DNA of 64,000 nucleotides from a bacterium (GCA_024226315.1 JAAELT010000420.1:62001-126000); one strand, 5' to 3'. Counted from the stretch's first letter, positions 1 to 9,444 are shown. Program-made: numbers and translations. The notes: a model not told the origin generated them from the sequence alone.

Positions 1-762
1 CGAAAGCAGCACGGTGCGGTCGATCAGCCGCCGGCAGAGCTCGAAGGTGATGGCGCCGGCCTCGACGCCGCCGGCGGTGCCGTCGGAGAGGGTGGGCTTG
101 GACTCCAGATCGAGGATGCGGCCGGCCTCCAGCGAGGCAGCCATCACCGCCGATCTCTCGGGCGAGCAGGCGACGATCTCGACGTCGCGGCCGATGGATT
201 CGAGATAGCCCGCGATGCCGGAGGTCAGGCCGCCGCCGCCGAGCGCGACGTAGATGGTGTCGATGGTCTCCAGCTGCCGAGCCAGCTCGAGGCCGATGGT
301 GCCCTGGCCGCCGACCACCAGCGGGTCGTTGTAGGGCGAAACGTAGGGGATTCCGTGCTCCTCGCCGTATCGGCGCGCCAGCCGCTCGGCGATCACGCAG
401 TCGGCGCCCTCCTGCCGCACCTCGGCGCCGGCCGCGCGGATCGCCTCGATCTTGGTCGGTGAGGCGTCCTCGGGCACGAAGACGACGCCGCGGCCGCCGA
501 GCACGGCGACGGCGTGGGCGATCGCCGCGCCGTGGTTGCCGGAGGACGCGGCGACCACCGCCGGCGCCTCGGTGCCGAGCGACAGGATCTTGTTCACCGC
601 CCCGCGCAGCTTGAACGAGCCGGTGAGCTGGTAACACTCCAGCTTGAGGAACACCTGGGCGCCGGCCTGGGCGCCGAGCACCCGGGACTCCTCGACCGGC
701 GTTTCCCGCACGTACGGTCGGATCCGCGCTTCCGCGGCGAGCACTTCCCGGGCGACGTCCAT
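1..762 (-). CDS. Threonine/serine dehydratase, PLP-dependent (3' end missing)
   Basis: The reading frame starts with ATG at 762 and runs off the window without a stop (254 codons). It shows the fold-type II PLP dehydratase signature: SFKLRGA near residue 47, whose lysine would bind PLP, SSGNHG about 30 residues later, and a glycine loop LGGGGLTSG that would hold the cofactor phosphate. Enzymes of this family deaminate threonine to 2-oxobutanoate or serine to pyruvate in the cytosol. The missing C-terminus would show whether an ACT-type regulatory domain is present, so biosynthetic IlvA and catabolic TdcB forms cannot be separated. It starts 4 bp after the stop of the upstream GGDEF-EAL gene and is probably co-transcribed with it. 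Confidence 0.9.
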   Translation of the reverse strand, partial: MDVAREVLAAEARIRPYVRETPVEESRVLGAQAGAQVFLKLECYQLTGSFKLRGAVNKILSLGTEAPAVVAASSGNHGAAIAHAVAVLGGRGVVFVPEDASPTKIEAIRAAGAEVRQEGADCVIAERLARRYGEEHGIPYVSPYNDPLVVGGQGTIGLELARQLETIDTIYVALGGGGLTSGIAGYLESIGRDVEIVACSPERSAVMAASLEAGRILDLESKPTLSDGTAGGVEAGAITFELCRRLIDRTVLLS

Positions 763-766
763 CGAC

Positions 767-3181
767 CTACCCACTGCCCGGATCGCTCGACAGCCGCGCC
801 AGGAGCTCTTCGGCGCGGTGAGCGTCGAGCGGCCTCGAGAACGAGAAACCCTGGCCGAAATCGCACGCCAGGTTCTTGAGCGAGTCGAGCTGTTTCGAGG
901 TTTCGATGCCCTCGGCGACCACCGAGATGTTGAGGTTGCGACCCAGGTCGATGATCGACCGTACGACCTCGAAGCTCTTGCTCTCGCGGCTGAGGCGCTT
1001 GACGAACGAGCGGTCGATCTTGAGGGTGTCGATCGGGAATTGCTGCAGGTAGCTCAGCGAAGAGTAGCCCGTACCGAAGTCGTCGAGACAGACGTGGATG
1101 CCCATCTTGCGGAACTCGGACAGCGTGCGGGTGGCCTCCCCGGTCTGCTGCAGCAGGGTGGTCTCGGTGATCTCCAGGTTGAGGCTCGACGGCGGTAGGC
1201 CGGTGTCGTTCAGGATCTGGGTCACCTTGCCGGGTAGATCGGCGTGGACGAGCTGCTTGGCGCACAGATTGACGCCGACCGTCAGGGGCGGCTCGATCGT
1301 CGTGCGTCGCTGCCAACGGCGGATCTGACGGCAGGCCTGCTCCAGCACCCACTCGCCGATCGGCACGATGATGCCGGTCTCCTCGGCCACCGCCAGGAAG
1401 TCCTTCGGCTCCAGCAGCCCGCGTTCCGGATGCTGCCAGCGCACCAGGGCCTCGAAGCCGACGATCCGCGACGTCTCCAGGGACAGGATCGGCTGGTAGT
1501 AGACGCGCAACTCGCCGCGGTCGAGCGCCTGCCGCAGCTCGGTCTCGACCTCCATCAACGCCATGGCGTTGCGCCGCAGCTCGTCGTCGAAGATCTGATA
1601 ACAGCTGCCGCCGGTTTCCTTGGCCCGGTACATCGCCAGGTCGGCGTCGCGCATCAGGTCCTCCGGATGCCTGTACTCCCGGGAATAGATGACGATCCCG
1701 ACGCTGGCGGTGACGAAGACGTCCTTGTCGGCGAGCTTGAAGGGCTCGGTCAGCTCCTCGAGCAGCCGGTCCGCCACGTGGACGGCTTCGCCGACGCTGG
1801 TGATGTCCTCGATCAGCACGGTGAACTCGTCGCCGCCGTAGCGAGCGAAGGTGTCGCTCGGCCGCAGGCACTTCTCGAACCGCCGGGCAATCCCCAGCAG
1901 CAGCTGATCGCCCACCACGTGCCCCAGACTGTCGTTGATCACCTTGAAGCGGTCGACGTCGAGAAAGAGCACCGCGAACGTCGGCCGCCCCTGGCGCTGT
2001 GCGCGGCCGATGGCCAGCGTCAGGTGGTCCAGCAGCAACAGGCGGTTGCACAGGCCGGTCAGCGGGTCTTTGACCTTGAGGCCGGTGATGTCGGCCTGGG
2101 AGCCGGCCATCCGCAAGGGTTTGCCGTCCTCGTCCCAGACCGCGAGCCCGCGGCTCCTGAGCCATCGGAAGCTGCCGTCCCCGGCGAGGATCCGGTGCTC
2201 GTCTTCCAGGTGGCTGGTTCGGCGTTCCAGGTGGTCGCGGACCTTCTGTCTCAGCTGCGGCCGGTCTTCCGGGTGCACTCGGCTGAACCAGTCCTCGGGC
2301 GAGTCGCCGATCTCGGTCTCCTCGTAGCCCAACATCTCGTGCCAGCGAGGCGAGTAGTAGACGGTGCCGCCGGCCACGTCCCAGTCCCACAGTGCGTCGT
2401 TGGCTCCGCGCATGGCCAGCGCGTACCTCTCCTCGCTTTCCTCGAGCGCCACCTCGCGCCGCTTGCGCTCGGAGATGTCCTGGCAGCTCGACACTACCCC
2501 GATCGGCTCGCCCTGGCTGTCGTAGACCACGTCGGACGTGATGTGGACCGGAAACCGGCTGCCGTCCTTGCGCAGGTTGACACTTTCCCGGCTCCAGCTC
2601 TCGAGCTTGTGCAGCTCGGTGACCGGCAGCTTTCGCCGGAGCTCGGGCGGGGCGTAGACGCCCACGTCCTGGCCCAGCAGCTCTTCGACCGCGTAGCCGT
2701 GGATGCGCGCGTCCGCCGGGTTGACGAACACGATCCTGCCTTCCGGATCGGTGATGGTGACGCCGATCTGCATCGTCGCGATCGCTTTCTCGAGCTGGAG
2801 CAGCTTCTTCTGCGAAGCCTCCTCGCCAGTCATGTCGCTGACGTTGACGATGAAGGTGAAGAGCTCGGACTCCTCTTTCTCGATCTTCACCCGGGTCGGG
2901 AAAGCGGAACCGTCCGCTCGCGTGCCGCGCAGCAGCAGATCCTTGGCCAGAAACGGGAACGTCTCGGGGGCGAAGCTGCCGTCCCAGCTCGGCACCATGC
3001 GCCGTAGGCCGGAAAAGTCGAACAGCGAGCCCAGAGGCTGACCTTCGAGCGCCTTGAGGTCGGTGCGCCAGATCGCCGCCGCGGCGCGATTGGCATACAG
3101 GATCTCGGCGTTCTCTCCGACGAGAAGGATGCCGCCGGTCAGGCTGTCCAGGTTGATCTGCTGGGTTTCGCCGGTGGACAC
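767..3181 (-). CDS. PAS-GGDEF-EAL cyclic-di-GMP signalling protein
   Basis: About 804 residues. Three PAS-like segments (roughly residues 10-125, 130-245 and 250-370) lead into a GGDEF domain and a C-terminal EAL domain. The diguanylate cyclase site is intact (RYGGDEF near residue 450), with an RPSD inhibitory-site motif just before it. The phosphodiesterase domain keeps EALVRW, a LEITET glutamate, DDFGTGYSSL, LKIDRSF and VVAEGIET, so both activities look possible. The protein has no membrane helix and is likely a cytosolic sensor. I chose the GTG at 3181 because AAAGGA lies 6-7 bases upstream. A GTG at 3211 would add ten residues without such a site. It is divergent from the gene at 3265 and directly upstream of the dehydratase. 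Confidence 0.93.
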   Translation of the reverse strand: MSTGETQQINLDSLTGGILLVGENAEILYANRAAAAIWRTDLKALEGQPLGSLFDFSGLRRMVPSWDGSFAPETFPFLAKDLLLRGTRADGSAFPTRVKIEKEESELFTFIVNVSDMTGEEASQKKLLQLEKAIATMQIGVTITDPEGRIVFVNPADARIHGYAVEELLGQDVGVYAPPELRRKLPVTELHKLESWSRESVNLRKDGSRFPVHITSDVVYDSQGEPIGVVSSCQDISERKRREVALEESEERYALAMRGANDALWDWDVAGGTVYYSPRWHEMLGYEETEIGDSPEDWFSRVHPEDRPQLRQKVRDHLERRTSHLEDEHRILAGDGSFRWLRSRGLAVWDEDGKPLRMAGSQADITGLKVKDPLTGLCNRLLLLDHLTLAIGRAQRQGRPTFAVLFLDVDRFKVINDSLGHVVGDQLLLGIARRFEKCLRPSDTFARYGGDEFTVLIEDITSVGEAVHVADRLLEELTEPFKLADKDVFVTASVGIVIYSREYRHPEDLMRDADLAMYRAKETGGSCYQIFDDELRRNAMALMEVETELRQALDRGELRVYYQPILSLETSRIVGFEALVRWQHPERGLLEPKDFLAVAEETGIIVPIGEWVLEQACRQIRRWQRRTTIEPPLTVGVNLCAKQLVHADLPGKVTQILNDTGLPPSSLNLEITETTLLQQTGEATRTLSEFRKMGIHVCLDDFGTGYSSLSYLQQFPIDTLKIDRSFVKRLSRESKSFEVVRSIIDLGRNLNISVVAEGIETSKQLDSLKNLACDFGQGFSFSRPLDAHRAEELLARLSSDPGSG

Positions 3182-3264
3182 GGCAGTTCCTTTCCAGGCG
3201 AACCCTATCACGCGCCCGGCCCGTGACGTGCCCGCCTTGGTGCCGCCGAACTAGAATAGAGCGC

Positions 3265-6200
3265 ATGCGGACCCACTTGACGCTTCTCCTCGCCGTCGTT
3301 CTCGCTCTACCTGCCTCCGCGGCGCCCTCGCCCAAGGCCGTGGAGCTGCGCAACCGTGGCCTCGCCGAGCTCGAGAACGAGAAACCCGAGCTGGCCGAAC
3401 AGGCCTACAGACAGCTGGTCGAGGTGGCTCCGAAAGAGCCCCTGGGCTTCGGCAACCTGGCGATCGCCGAGCTGCGGCAGCAGAAGTACGAGGCCGCCAT
3501 GGCGTCGATCGACAGTGCCCTGGAGCTAGCCCCTGGGCGCGCTGATCTGCTGGCGATCAAGTCGGAGGTCCTGCAGTGGACAGGCGATCTCGACGGCGCC
3601 CTGGCGCTCATGCGAGAGGCCGCCGCCGCGGCGCCTGACGACATCGAGATCCTGTACGCCGCCTATCAGCTCGCCACCACGGTGCGCACCGAGGACTCCG
3701 AGGCGGCAGCCGGCAAGGTGCTGCAGCGTCTGGCCCGCCTACGGCCGGAGAACCTCGTGGTGTTGCTGCAGCTCGGCCAGCGGGCGGTCGCGAACGGAGA
3801 CCGCGCGGTGGCCAGCGCCGTATTCCTGCGTGTCGAGCAGCTCCTTTGGCAGGTCGAGGAGATCGCCACCCGGGCCCTCGGTATGGTCACCGAGGCGCTC
3901 GAGGGCGATGATCTCTCCCGGGCGCGCGTGCCGGCGGTGCGGCTCGAGAACGTGCTCAAGGTGAGCCCGATGTACCGTGAGAGCCTGCGTGAGCTCAAGA
4001 CCGGCATTCAGGGCGTACCGATCAAGCGTTTCGTCGACGAGCCCGAGATCGGCGGCTTTGGCGACCCGCTCGAGATCGAGCTCGCCGGCACCCGGCTCGA
4101 CGAGCGCCCCACCGCCGGACGGGCGCTCGCCGCCGGCGACTTCGACGGTGACGGTAAGCCCGATCTGGCGCGGATCCGGTCTGATGAGGGCGGCGGTGTG
4201 CTCGAGGTCCGCCTCGCCGTCGCCGGCTGGAAGGCGGTGATCGAATACGCCGCGGCTGGCCTCGACGTGCTGCTGGCGGCGGACATCGACAACGACGGTC
4301 ATCTCGACCTCGTCGCCTTCGGCGCCAGCCGGGGCGCGGCGTGGCTCGGAGCCGGCGACGGTGGGTTCGGGGAGGCGCCCGAGGCCCTGGGGCTGGGTGA
4401 GGCCGGAGCCGCCGCCGCGGCGGTGGTCGATTTCGACATCGAAGGCGACCTCGACCTAGTGCTGACCGGCGGTGCCTCGGGCCCGGCGGACCTCTACCGC
4501 AACACGCTCGAAGGACCGCTCGAACGGGTCGGCATGCGCTCGCTGCCCCGCCTGCCGGTCGACGACGGCCGCGCCGTCGTCGCCAGCGACCTGGACCGCG
4601 ACGGCGACCTCGACCTGGTGTTCGCGGGCGCTCGGGGATTGCGGTGGGTCGACAACCTGCGCCAGGGTCGCTTCGTCGACCGCAGCACGCGCGCCGGCCT
4701 GCGTCCGTCAGGGGCGCTCCAGGCGGCGGTTTCCGCCGATCTCGACAACGACGGTTTCCCCGACCTGGTGGGCGGTGGTTCCGGCCTGGCGGCGTGGCAC
4801 AACCGAGAGGGCAGGTTGGAGACCTGGGAGCTCTCCGGACTTCCCGGCGACTTCGCGGTGTCGTCGCTGCACGCCTTCGACGCCGACAACGACGGTCGGC
4901 TCGACCTCGCCGCGGTGGGGGCCGGCGGCGTGCTGGTGCTCGCCCAGAAGCCGGATCCTTCCGGGCCCCGTTTCGAGGCTGCCGCGGTCAGCCAGGGTCC
5001 CGGCTCCGTCGCGGCGGTGATCTCCGCCGACCTCGATCAAGATGGCGATCTCGATCTTGTCGTGGCCGGCCCGGAGGGCCTGCACTGGCTCGAGAACCGT
5101 GGCGGCAACCGCAACCGTTGGCTCGCCGTGCGCCTGCGCGGCCTCGCCAAAGGCAACAGCAAGAACAACTTCCACGGCGTCGGCTCGTCGCTCGAGGTGT
5201 TCGCGGGCAAGGCCTACCAGTTCCGTGAGACGGCGGGTGACGTCGTCCACCTCGGCATCGGCTCGCGCGACGCGGCGGACGTGCTGCGCGTGGTGTGGAC
5301 CAACGGCGTACCGCAGAACCGTCTGCGGGTCGCCGGCAACCAGAGCCTGGTCGAGGAGCAGCTGCTCAAGGGCAGCTGTCCGTTCCTCTATGCCTGGAAT
5401 GGCCACGAGCACGCGTTCGTCACCGACCTGCTGTGGGGGGCCCCCCTCGGGCTGCCGGTGGCGCCGGGTGCCTGGGCCTCGAGCGACGCCGAGGAGATCG
5501 TGCACTTCGACGCCGCGCCCGCGGCGGACGGCAGCTACCAACTGAGGATCACCGAAGAGCTCTGGGAGGCGGCCTTTTTCGACTATGTGCGGCTGTGGGT
5601 CGTCGATCACCCGGCAGAGCTGGAGGTGGCCAGCAATCTCCGGATCGTTCCCGGCGAGACCCTTCCCGAACGCGTGCTCGCCAGCCGTGATCTGCGCCCC
5701 GTCGCCCGGGCCTGGGACGGGCAGGGTCGCGACGTCACCCGCGTTGTGCGCCAGCGCGACGAGGTCTACGCCGACGGCTACGTGCCGAGCCGCTACCAGG
5801 GGGTCTCCCGCGAGTGGACCTTCACCTTCGACCTGGGAGAGGCCCCGGCCGCGCCCGTGCGCCTGCACCTGGACGGCTGGATCTTTCCCGCCGACGCCAG
5901 CCTCAATCTGGCGGTTGCGCAGCGCCGGGACCTGCCGTACCTGGCGCCGCGCCTCGAAGTCGAGACCGTAGACGGTTGGCGTGAGCTGATGCCCAATATG
6001 GGTCACCCGGCCGGCAAGACCAAAACCATGGTGGTGGACACGCCGCCGCTGCCCGCCGGGGCGAGCAAGCTGCGCATCGTCACTTCCCTGTGGCTGCACT
6101 GGGACCGCGTCGCCTGGACGACTCAGGCGGCGGACGAGGCGCCGATCGTCCGCGCCCGCCTCGCCCCGCACGACGCCGAGCTGCGTTACCGGGGCTTCTC

Positions 6201-6612
6201 GGCCCTCGTGCGGCAGGCCCCGAACGCTCCTCACACCTTCGACTACGCCGACGTGCGCACCGACTCGCCGTGGCTGCCGTTCCCCGGCTCCTACACTCGC
6301 TACGGCGACGTCCGCGAGCTGCTCGCCGCGTCCGACGACTTCACCGTCATCCTGGCGCCGGGCGATGAGATCGCCCTTTCGTTCGACGCCTCCGGCCTCG
6401 TGCCGCCGCCGCCGGGCTTCCGCCGTACGCTGTTCCTGGAGAGCCACGGTTGGGACAAAGACGCCGACCGCAACACCTTCGAGGGCGAGCGGCTCGAGCC
6501 GTTGCCCTTCCGGGCGATGACCGGCTATCCCTGGGCCGAGGACGAGTTCTACCCCGACACCCCGGCCCATCGCGCCTACCGCCGAGACTGGCTGACGAGA
6601 AGGCTCAGGTAG
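3265..6612 (+). CDS. Secreted TPR / VCBS-repeat / UnbV-type protein
   Basis: 1,115 residues. The ATG at 3265 gives a clean signal peptide (MRTHLTLLLAVVLALPASA), so the longer frame from 3223 is not used. Residues about 20-230 are TPR-like helices. About 270-640 carry at least seven calcium-binding FG-GAP/VCBS motifs of the form D-x-D-x-D-G-x-x-D-L, such as DFDGDGKPDL, DIDNDGHLDL and DLDQDGDLDL. A segment with HGVGSSLEV and HLGIGSRDAADVLRVVW matches the ASPIC/UnbV domain. A further 400 or so residues, rich in beta strands, follow without a family I recognise. Such proteins are exported and probably bind ligands or assemble on the surface; the exact role is unknown. Confidence 0.88.
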   Translation: MRTHLTLLLAVVLALPASAAPSPKAVELRNRGLAELENEKPELAEQAYRQLVEVAPKEPLGFGNLAIAELRQQKYEAAMASIDSALELAPGRADLLAIKSEVLQWTGDLDGALALMREAAAAAPDDIEILYAAYQLATTVRTEDSEAAAGKVLQRLARLRPENLVVLLQLGQRAVANGDRAVASAVFLRVEQLLWQVEEIATRALGMVTEALEGDDLSRARVPAVRLENVLKVSPMYRESLRELKTGIQGVPIKRFVDEPEIGGFGDPLEIELAGTRLDERPTAGRALAAGDFDGDGKPDLARIRSDEGGGVLEVRLAVAGWKAVIEYAAAGLDVLLAADIDNDGHLDLVAFGASRGAAWLGAGDGGFGEAPEALGLGEAGAAAAAVVDFDIEGDLDLVLTGGASGPADLYRNTLEGPLERVGMRSLPRLPVDDGRAVVASDLDRDGDLDLVFAGARGLRWVDNLRQGRFVDRSTRAGLRPSGALQAAVSADLDNDGFPDLVGGGSGLAAWHNREGRLETWELSGLPGDFAVSSLHAFDADNDGRLDLAAVGAGGVLVLAQKPDPSGPRFEAAAVSQGPGSVAAVISADLDQDGDLDLVVAGPEGLHWLENRGGNRNRWLAVRLRGLAKGNSKNNFHGVGSSLEVFAGKAYQFRETAGDVVHLGIGSRDAADVLRVVWTNGVPQNRLRVAGNQSLVEEQLLKGSCPFLYAWNGHEHAFVTDLLWGAPLGLPVAPGAWASSDAEEIVHFDAAPAADGSYQLRITEELWEAAFFDYVRLWVVDHPAELEVASNLRIVPGETLPERVLASRDLRPVARAWDGQGRDVTRVVRQRDEVYADGYVPSRYQGVSREWTFTFDLGEAPAAPVRLHLDGWIFPADASLNLAVAQRRDLPYLAPRLEVETVDGWRELMPNMGHPAGKTKTMVVDTPPLPAGASKLRIVTSLWLHWDRVAWTTQAADEAPIVRARLAPHDAELRYRGFSALVRQAPNAPHTFDYADVRTDSPWLPFPGSYTRYGDVRELLAASDDFTVILAPGDEIALSFDASGLVPPPPGFRRTLFLESHGWDKDADRNTFEGERLEPLPFRAMTGYPWAEDEFYPDTPAHRAYRRDWLTRRLR

Positions 6613-6665
6613 CAGACCTATACAACCCCTTCAGGGTGAACCAACCAACACACCACAACACACTA

Positions 6666-6681
6666 CAGTGGTCAACCACTG
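6666..6681. terminator. Short perfect palindrome between convergent genes
   Basis: CAGTGGT-ca-ACCACTG forms a 7-bp perfect stem with a 2-base spacer. It lies in the 76-bp gap between the stops of the plus-strand UnbV gene and the minus-strand stub gene. The place suits a two-way terminator, but no T-run follows on either strand, so this is a weak call. Confidence 0.3.
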
Positions 6682-6688
6682 CCCATCG

Positions 6689-6901
6689 CTACCAGGCCGA
6701 AGTGTCGCCCGACTCGAAGCCGCCGACGGCATCTACCGCCACCGCGGGATACCCCTGGGTTGACGTGGTGTAGTAGTTGACCTGGAGCTCGGCGCCTCCC
6801 AGGTTGAGCCTTGCGGCGCCGCCGTCGGCGCCCGCTATCTCGGGAATCAGACTGACCGAGAGCAGGAAGCACGCGGCTTGAAGATACATCCGAGCGGCCA
6901 T
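6689..6901 (-). CDS. 70-residue secreted stub: one repeat plus an ESGDTSAW tail
   Basis: The ATG at 6901 is preceded by a strong ribosome site (GGAGGAGG, 5 bases away) and starts a signal-peptide-like stretch (MYLQAACFLLSVSLIPEIAGA). The mature part is one truncated copy of the repeat that fills the neighbour at 7264-9171 (LQVNYYTTSTQGYPAV...). It closely matches that protein's sixth repeat. At the point where the repeat should read GEFTVVW, the sequence switches to GGFESGDTSAW and stops. That ending resembles the C-termini of the proteins at 23426 and 40034. It could be expressed, given its ribosome site, but looks like a deletion product of a larger repeat protein. Confidence 0.6.
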   Translation of the reverse strand: MAARMYLQAACFLLSVSLIPEIAGADGGAARLNLGGAELQVNYYTTSTQGYPAVAVDAVGGFESGDTSAW

Positions 6902-7047
6902 GTAGCCTCCTCCGTTGTCCATGGTGGTTGAACGCTGATCCACTGGAGAATCGGCACGCCCGACTGGACTTCATCCGGATCGGAAGTGAGCACACCGGAA
7001 ACGGGGGAGGAAGGAGACATCATGCCCCTACTCTGGCGGAAACTTGA

Positions 7048-7263
7048 TCAGTACCGTAGCGACCGTCGTCGGAGCCGCCTGAACGCGGCGAGACCCAGGA
7101 ACAAGGTCACGGCGGCGAGACCCAGCGGCGAGAGGGACAGAACCTCGAGGACGGACACGACCGGGCCGCGAGCGAAAGCCAGGCCCTTGGCCTGGTGATC
7201 CAAAGGCACGGGTGCCGGCCCGAGCGTCGATCTCGGTGACCACCCCGGAAGCGGTGATGGTGA
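7048..7263 (-). pseudogene. In-frame hydrophobic/basic tail beyond the IPTL-CTERM stop codon
   Basis: After the TGA of the 7264-9171 gene the same frame stays open for 71 codons to the TGA at 7048. Its end reads VLEVLSLSPLGLAAVTLFLG followed by LAAFRRLRRRSLRY, a membrane helix with an arginine cluster as in CTERM sorting tails. No convincing start codon or ribosome site of its own was found. It may be the relic tail of a deleted paralogue, or a segment reached by stop-codon readthrough. The neighbouring frame contains a DUF11-like scrap (ITITASGVVTEIDARAG), which favours decay. Confidence 0.4.
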
Positions 7264-9171
7264 TCATCTGAGGTGTCTCCGATCTGGTGGCCGTCTCGCC
7301 GCTTGACGATGGATGATGCGCTGGCCGGCCAGAGCCAACAGGCCGGCCAGCACCAGGAGCCACCACCCTTGAAGCGTCGGGATCTCCACGACGCCGGGCG
7401 GCATGGAAATCTGGATCGGGGTCGGCTCGTCGTTGTCGGCCGGGTCGCCGTTGCCGTCCGGGTCGGGGCTCGTGCCGTCCTGCGAGAGGTCGCTCAGCGC
7501 GGCGCCGGCAGGGCTGCTGCCGGTGGCGGTGGCCGAGTTGAAGAACAGTCCGGCGGCACCGGGGCCGACCGTCAGCTCCAACAGGATCGAATTCGTGGAG
7601 TTGGTGAGAAGGACGTCGCTGCCGGCCAGCAGCGCGGTGTCGCCCAGGCCGTCGAAGGTTGGATTGACGGTGAACACCGGGCTCGTCAACGACGTCACGC
7701 TGAAGGGTACGCCCGGGAAGGTGGCCGCCAGGTCGTCGGTCACCTGGACGTTGTCGATCGGGACGTTGCCCAGGTTCTCGAGCACGAACGTCAGCGCCAC
7801 GGTGAACGTGCCGCCGCCGTTGTCGACCGTCGCGCCGGCGGCCTTGGCGATGCCGAGCACCGGGTTGGTGGGGCCGAAACGGCGCGCCTGAACACTGCTC
7901 TGGGAGGAATCGGTGCCGCTCGAGCCATCGCTCTCCCACGCCACCACGAAGGCGTCGGCGGCGACCGCCGAGACTACGGCGGCGGTCTGCCTGTCGGTCG
8001 TATAGGTGTTGACTTGAAAGTCCTGTCCCACGGGAGCGCCGCTGGAGTCCAGGCGCCGAGTCTGGATGCTCTGGTAGGCGGCGTCGTTGCCGGCCGATCC
8101 GCTGCTTTCCCAGACGACGGTGAATTCACCGCTGGAATCGACCGTGATGCTCGGGCTTCCCTGAGTCGAAGTCGTGTAGGAGTTGACCACGAACTCTCCA
8201 CCCAGCGGCATGCCGTCCGACGCATAGCGTTGTCCCTGGATACTCCGACCGTCGGTATCGGGAGGGACCGGGTCGGTGCTCTCCCACACGACGATGGCCT
8301 CACCGTTCGGCGCCACGGCGAGATCCGAGCTGAACTGGCTCGACGTGGTGTGGGTGTTGACCTGGAATTGACCTCCCGCAGGCATGCCGTCCGACGCGTA
8401 ACGTTGACCGTGAACGCTCCACAGACTGGAGTCGGTGCCGCCGGAGCCGAAGCTGTTCCAGACGACCGTGAACTCGCCGCCCGGGCCGATCCCGACGCCT
8501 CCCAGCCGTTGATTGGCGGTGGTGTAGGTGTTGACTTGAAAATCGCTCCCGACCGGCGTGCCGTCGGAAGCGAATCGCCGTCCCGAGATGCCGTCGCCGG
8601 CGGTATCGGTGCCCACCGAAGCGCCGTAGGTTTCCCAGACGACGACGAACGCGCCGCCCGGGCCGACCGCGACGCGGGCGGCGGCCTGGGTATTGGTGGT
8701 GTAGGAATTGACCTCGAACTGTGCGCCCAGGGCCGTGCCGTCGGACGCGTAACGTTGTCCCTGGATGCTGCGAAAGCTGGTATCGGCGCCGGAAGAACCG
8801 TTGCTGTCCCAGACCACGATGAAGCCCCCGGCCGAGTCCGCCGCGACGTCGGGCCGCGTCTGGTCACCGGTGGTATAGGAGTTGACCTGGAATTCGCCGC
8901 CCAGCAGAGTGCCGTCCGACGCGTACCGTTGGCCGCGGATCCCGGACCCGTCGAGTAGTCCTTTGAACGGCCCCCCAGAGTAGTAGTCGAACTCCCAGAC
9001 GACGACGAAGTCGCCGTTGGGGCTCACCGCGACCGAGGGAACTATCTGGTCATCGGTCGTCAGGCTGTTGACCTGGAAATCGTCGCCGACGGGCACCGGC
9101 TGGGCCGGGAGGCTGGCGGCGCACCAGGATAGGGTCAGACACAGCGTGAGCACGCGGCTCATCGTGGTCAT
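7264..9171 (-). CDS. Secreted seven-repeat protein with IPTL-CTERM sorting tail
   Basis: 635 residues from the ATG at 9171, which has AGGAG about 7 bases upstream and opens a signal peptide (VLTLCLTLSWCAASLPAQ). Seven copies of a ~58-residue repeat follow. Each opens with FQVNxYTTxxQ, has GxFVVVWES in the middle and ends with GQRYASDGxPLGGE, suggesting beta-propeller or beta-helix blades. A DUF11-like segment (VDNGGGTFTVALTFVLENLG) comes next. The C-terminus EIPTLQGWWLLVLAGLLALA followed by arginines fits the IPTL-CTERM class, which is thought to be cut and anchored by an exosortase/rhombosortase-type system. No such enzyme is in this window. Function beyond surface display is unknown. Confidence 0.85.
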   Translation of the reverse strand: MTTMSRVLTLCLTLSWCAASLPAQPVPVGDDFQVNSLTTDDQIVPSVAVSPNGDFVVVWEFDYYSGGPFKGLLDGSGIRGQRYASDGTLLGGEFQVNSYTTGDQTRPDVAADSAGGFIVVWDSNGSSGADTSFRSIQGQRYASDGTALGAQFEVNSYTTNTQAAARVAVGPGGAFVVVWETYGASVGTDTAGDGISGRRFASDGTPVGSDFQVNTYTTANQRLGGVGIGPGGEFTVVWNSFGSGGTDSSLWSVHGQRYASDGMPAGGQFQVNTHTTSSQFSSDLAVAPNGEAIVVWESTDPVPPDTDGRSIQGQRYASDGMPLGGEFVVNSYTTSTQGSPSITVDSSGEFTVVWESSGSAGNDAAYQSIQTRRLDSSGAPVGQDFQVNTYTTDRQTAAVVSAVAADAFVVAWESDGSSGTDSSQSSVQARRFGPTNPVLGIAKAAGATVDNGGGTFTVALTFVLENLGNVPIDNVQVTDDLAATFPGVPFSVTSLTSPVFTVNPTFDGLGDTALLAGSDVLLTNSTNSILLELTVGPGAAGLFFNSATATGSSPAGAALSDLSQDGTSPDPDGNGDPADNDEPTPIQISMPPGVVEIPTLQGWWLLVLAGLLALAGQRIIHRQAARRPPDRRHLR

Positions 9172-9330
9172 GGTGAATCTCCTGTATTGCGGGTCAAGAG
9201 TACCGGGTCCGGGAGGCCCCCATGCTAGCACGGATGTTGTGACAGCCGGCTCTCGGTCCGGGGCAGCGCTTTGTTGTGATCGCCCGGCGATCGCAGGCTC
9301 AAATGTCAGCGCTGAGCTCCTCCCAGGGCA

Positions 9331-9381
9331 GCCCGAACCGTCGCTACGCCACACGACGACGAAATCGCCGTCCGCGGCCTG
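9331..9381 (-). pseudogene. Relic of the 58-residue repeat upstream of the repeat gene
   Basis: A 17-codon piece right after an in-frame TGA (9382-9384) reads QAADGDFVVVWRSDGSG. This matches the core of the repeats in the next gene (NGDFVVVWE, SDGSSG). It has no start of its own and sits in the leader of the 7264-9171 gene, in the same frame. The rest of the 273-bp gap (9172-9444) shows no gene. It is best read as the last trace of a deleted repeat gene. Confidence 0.5.
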
Positions 9382-9444
9382 TCAACGACGAAGGCCCTCC
9401 AGGGTGTTCGTCGCCCAGTCCCGCCAGGGGTGACGCGCGTCCTA

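Noticed and set aside
1244..3007. 587-residue plus-strand frame
   Set aside because: It is antisense to the PAS-GGDEF-EAL gene, whose motifs are complete on the other strand.
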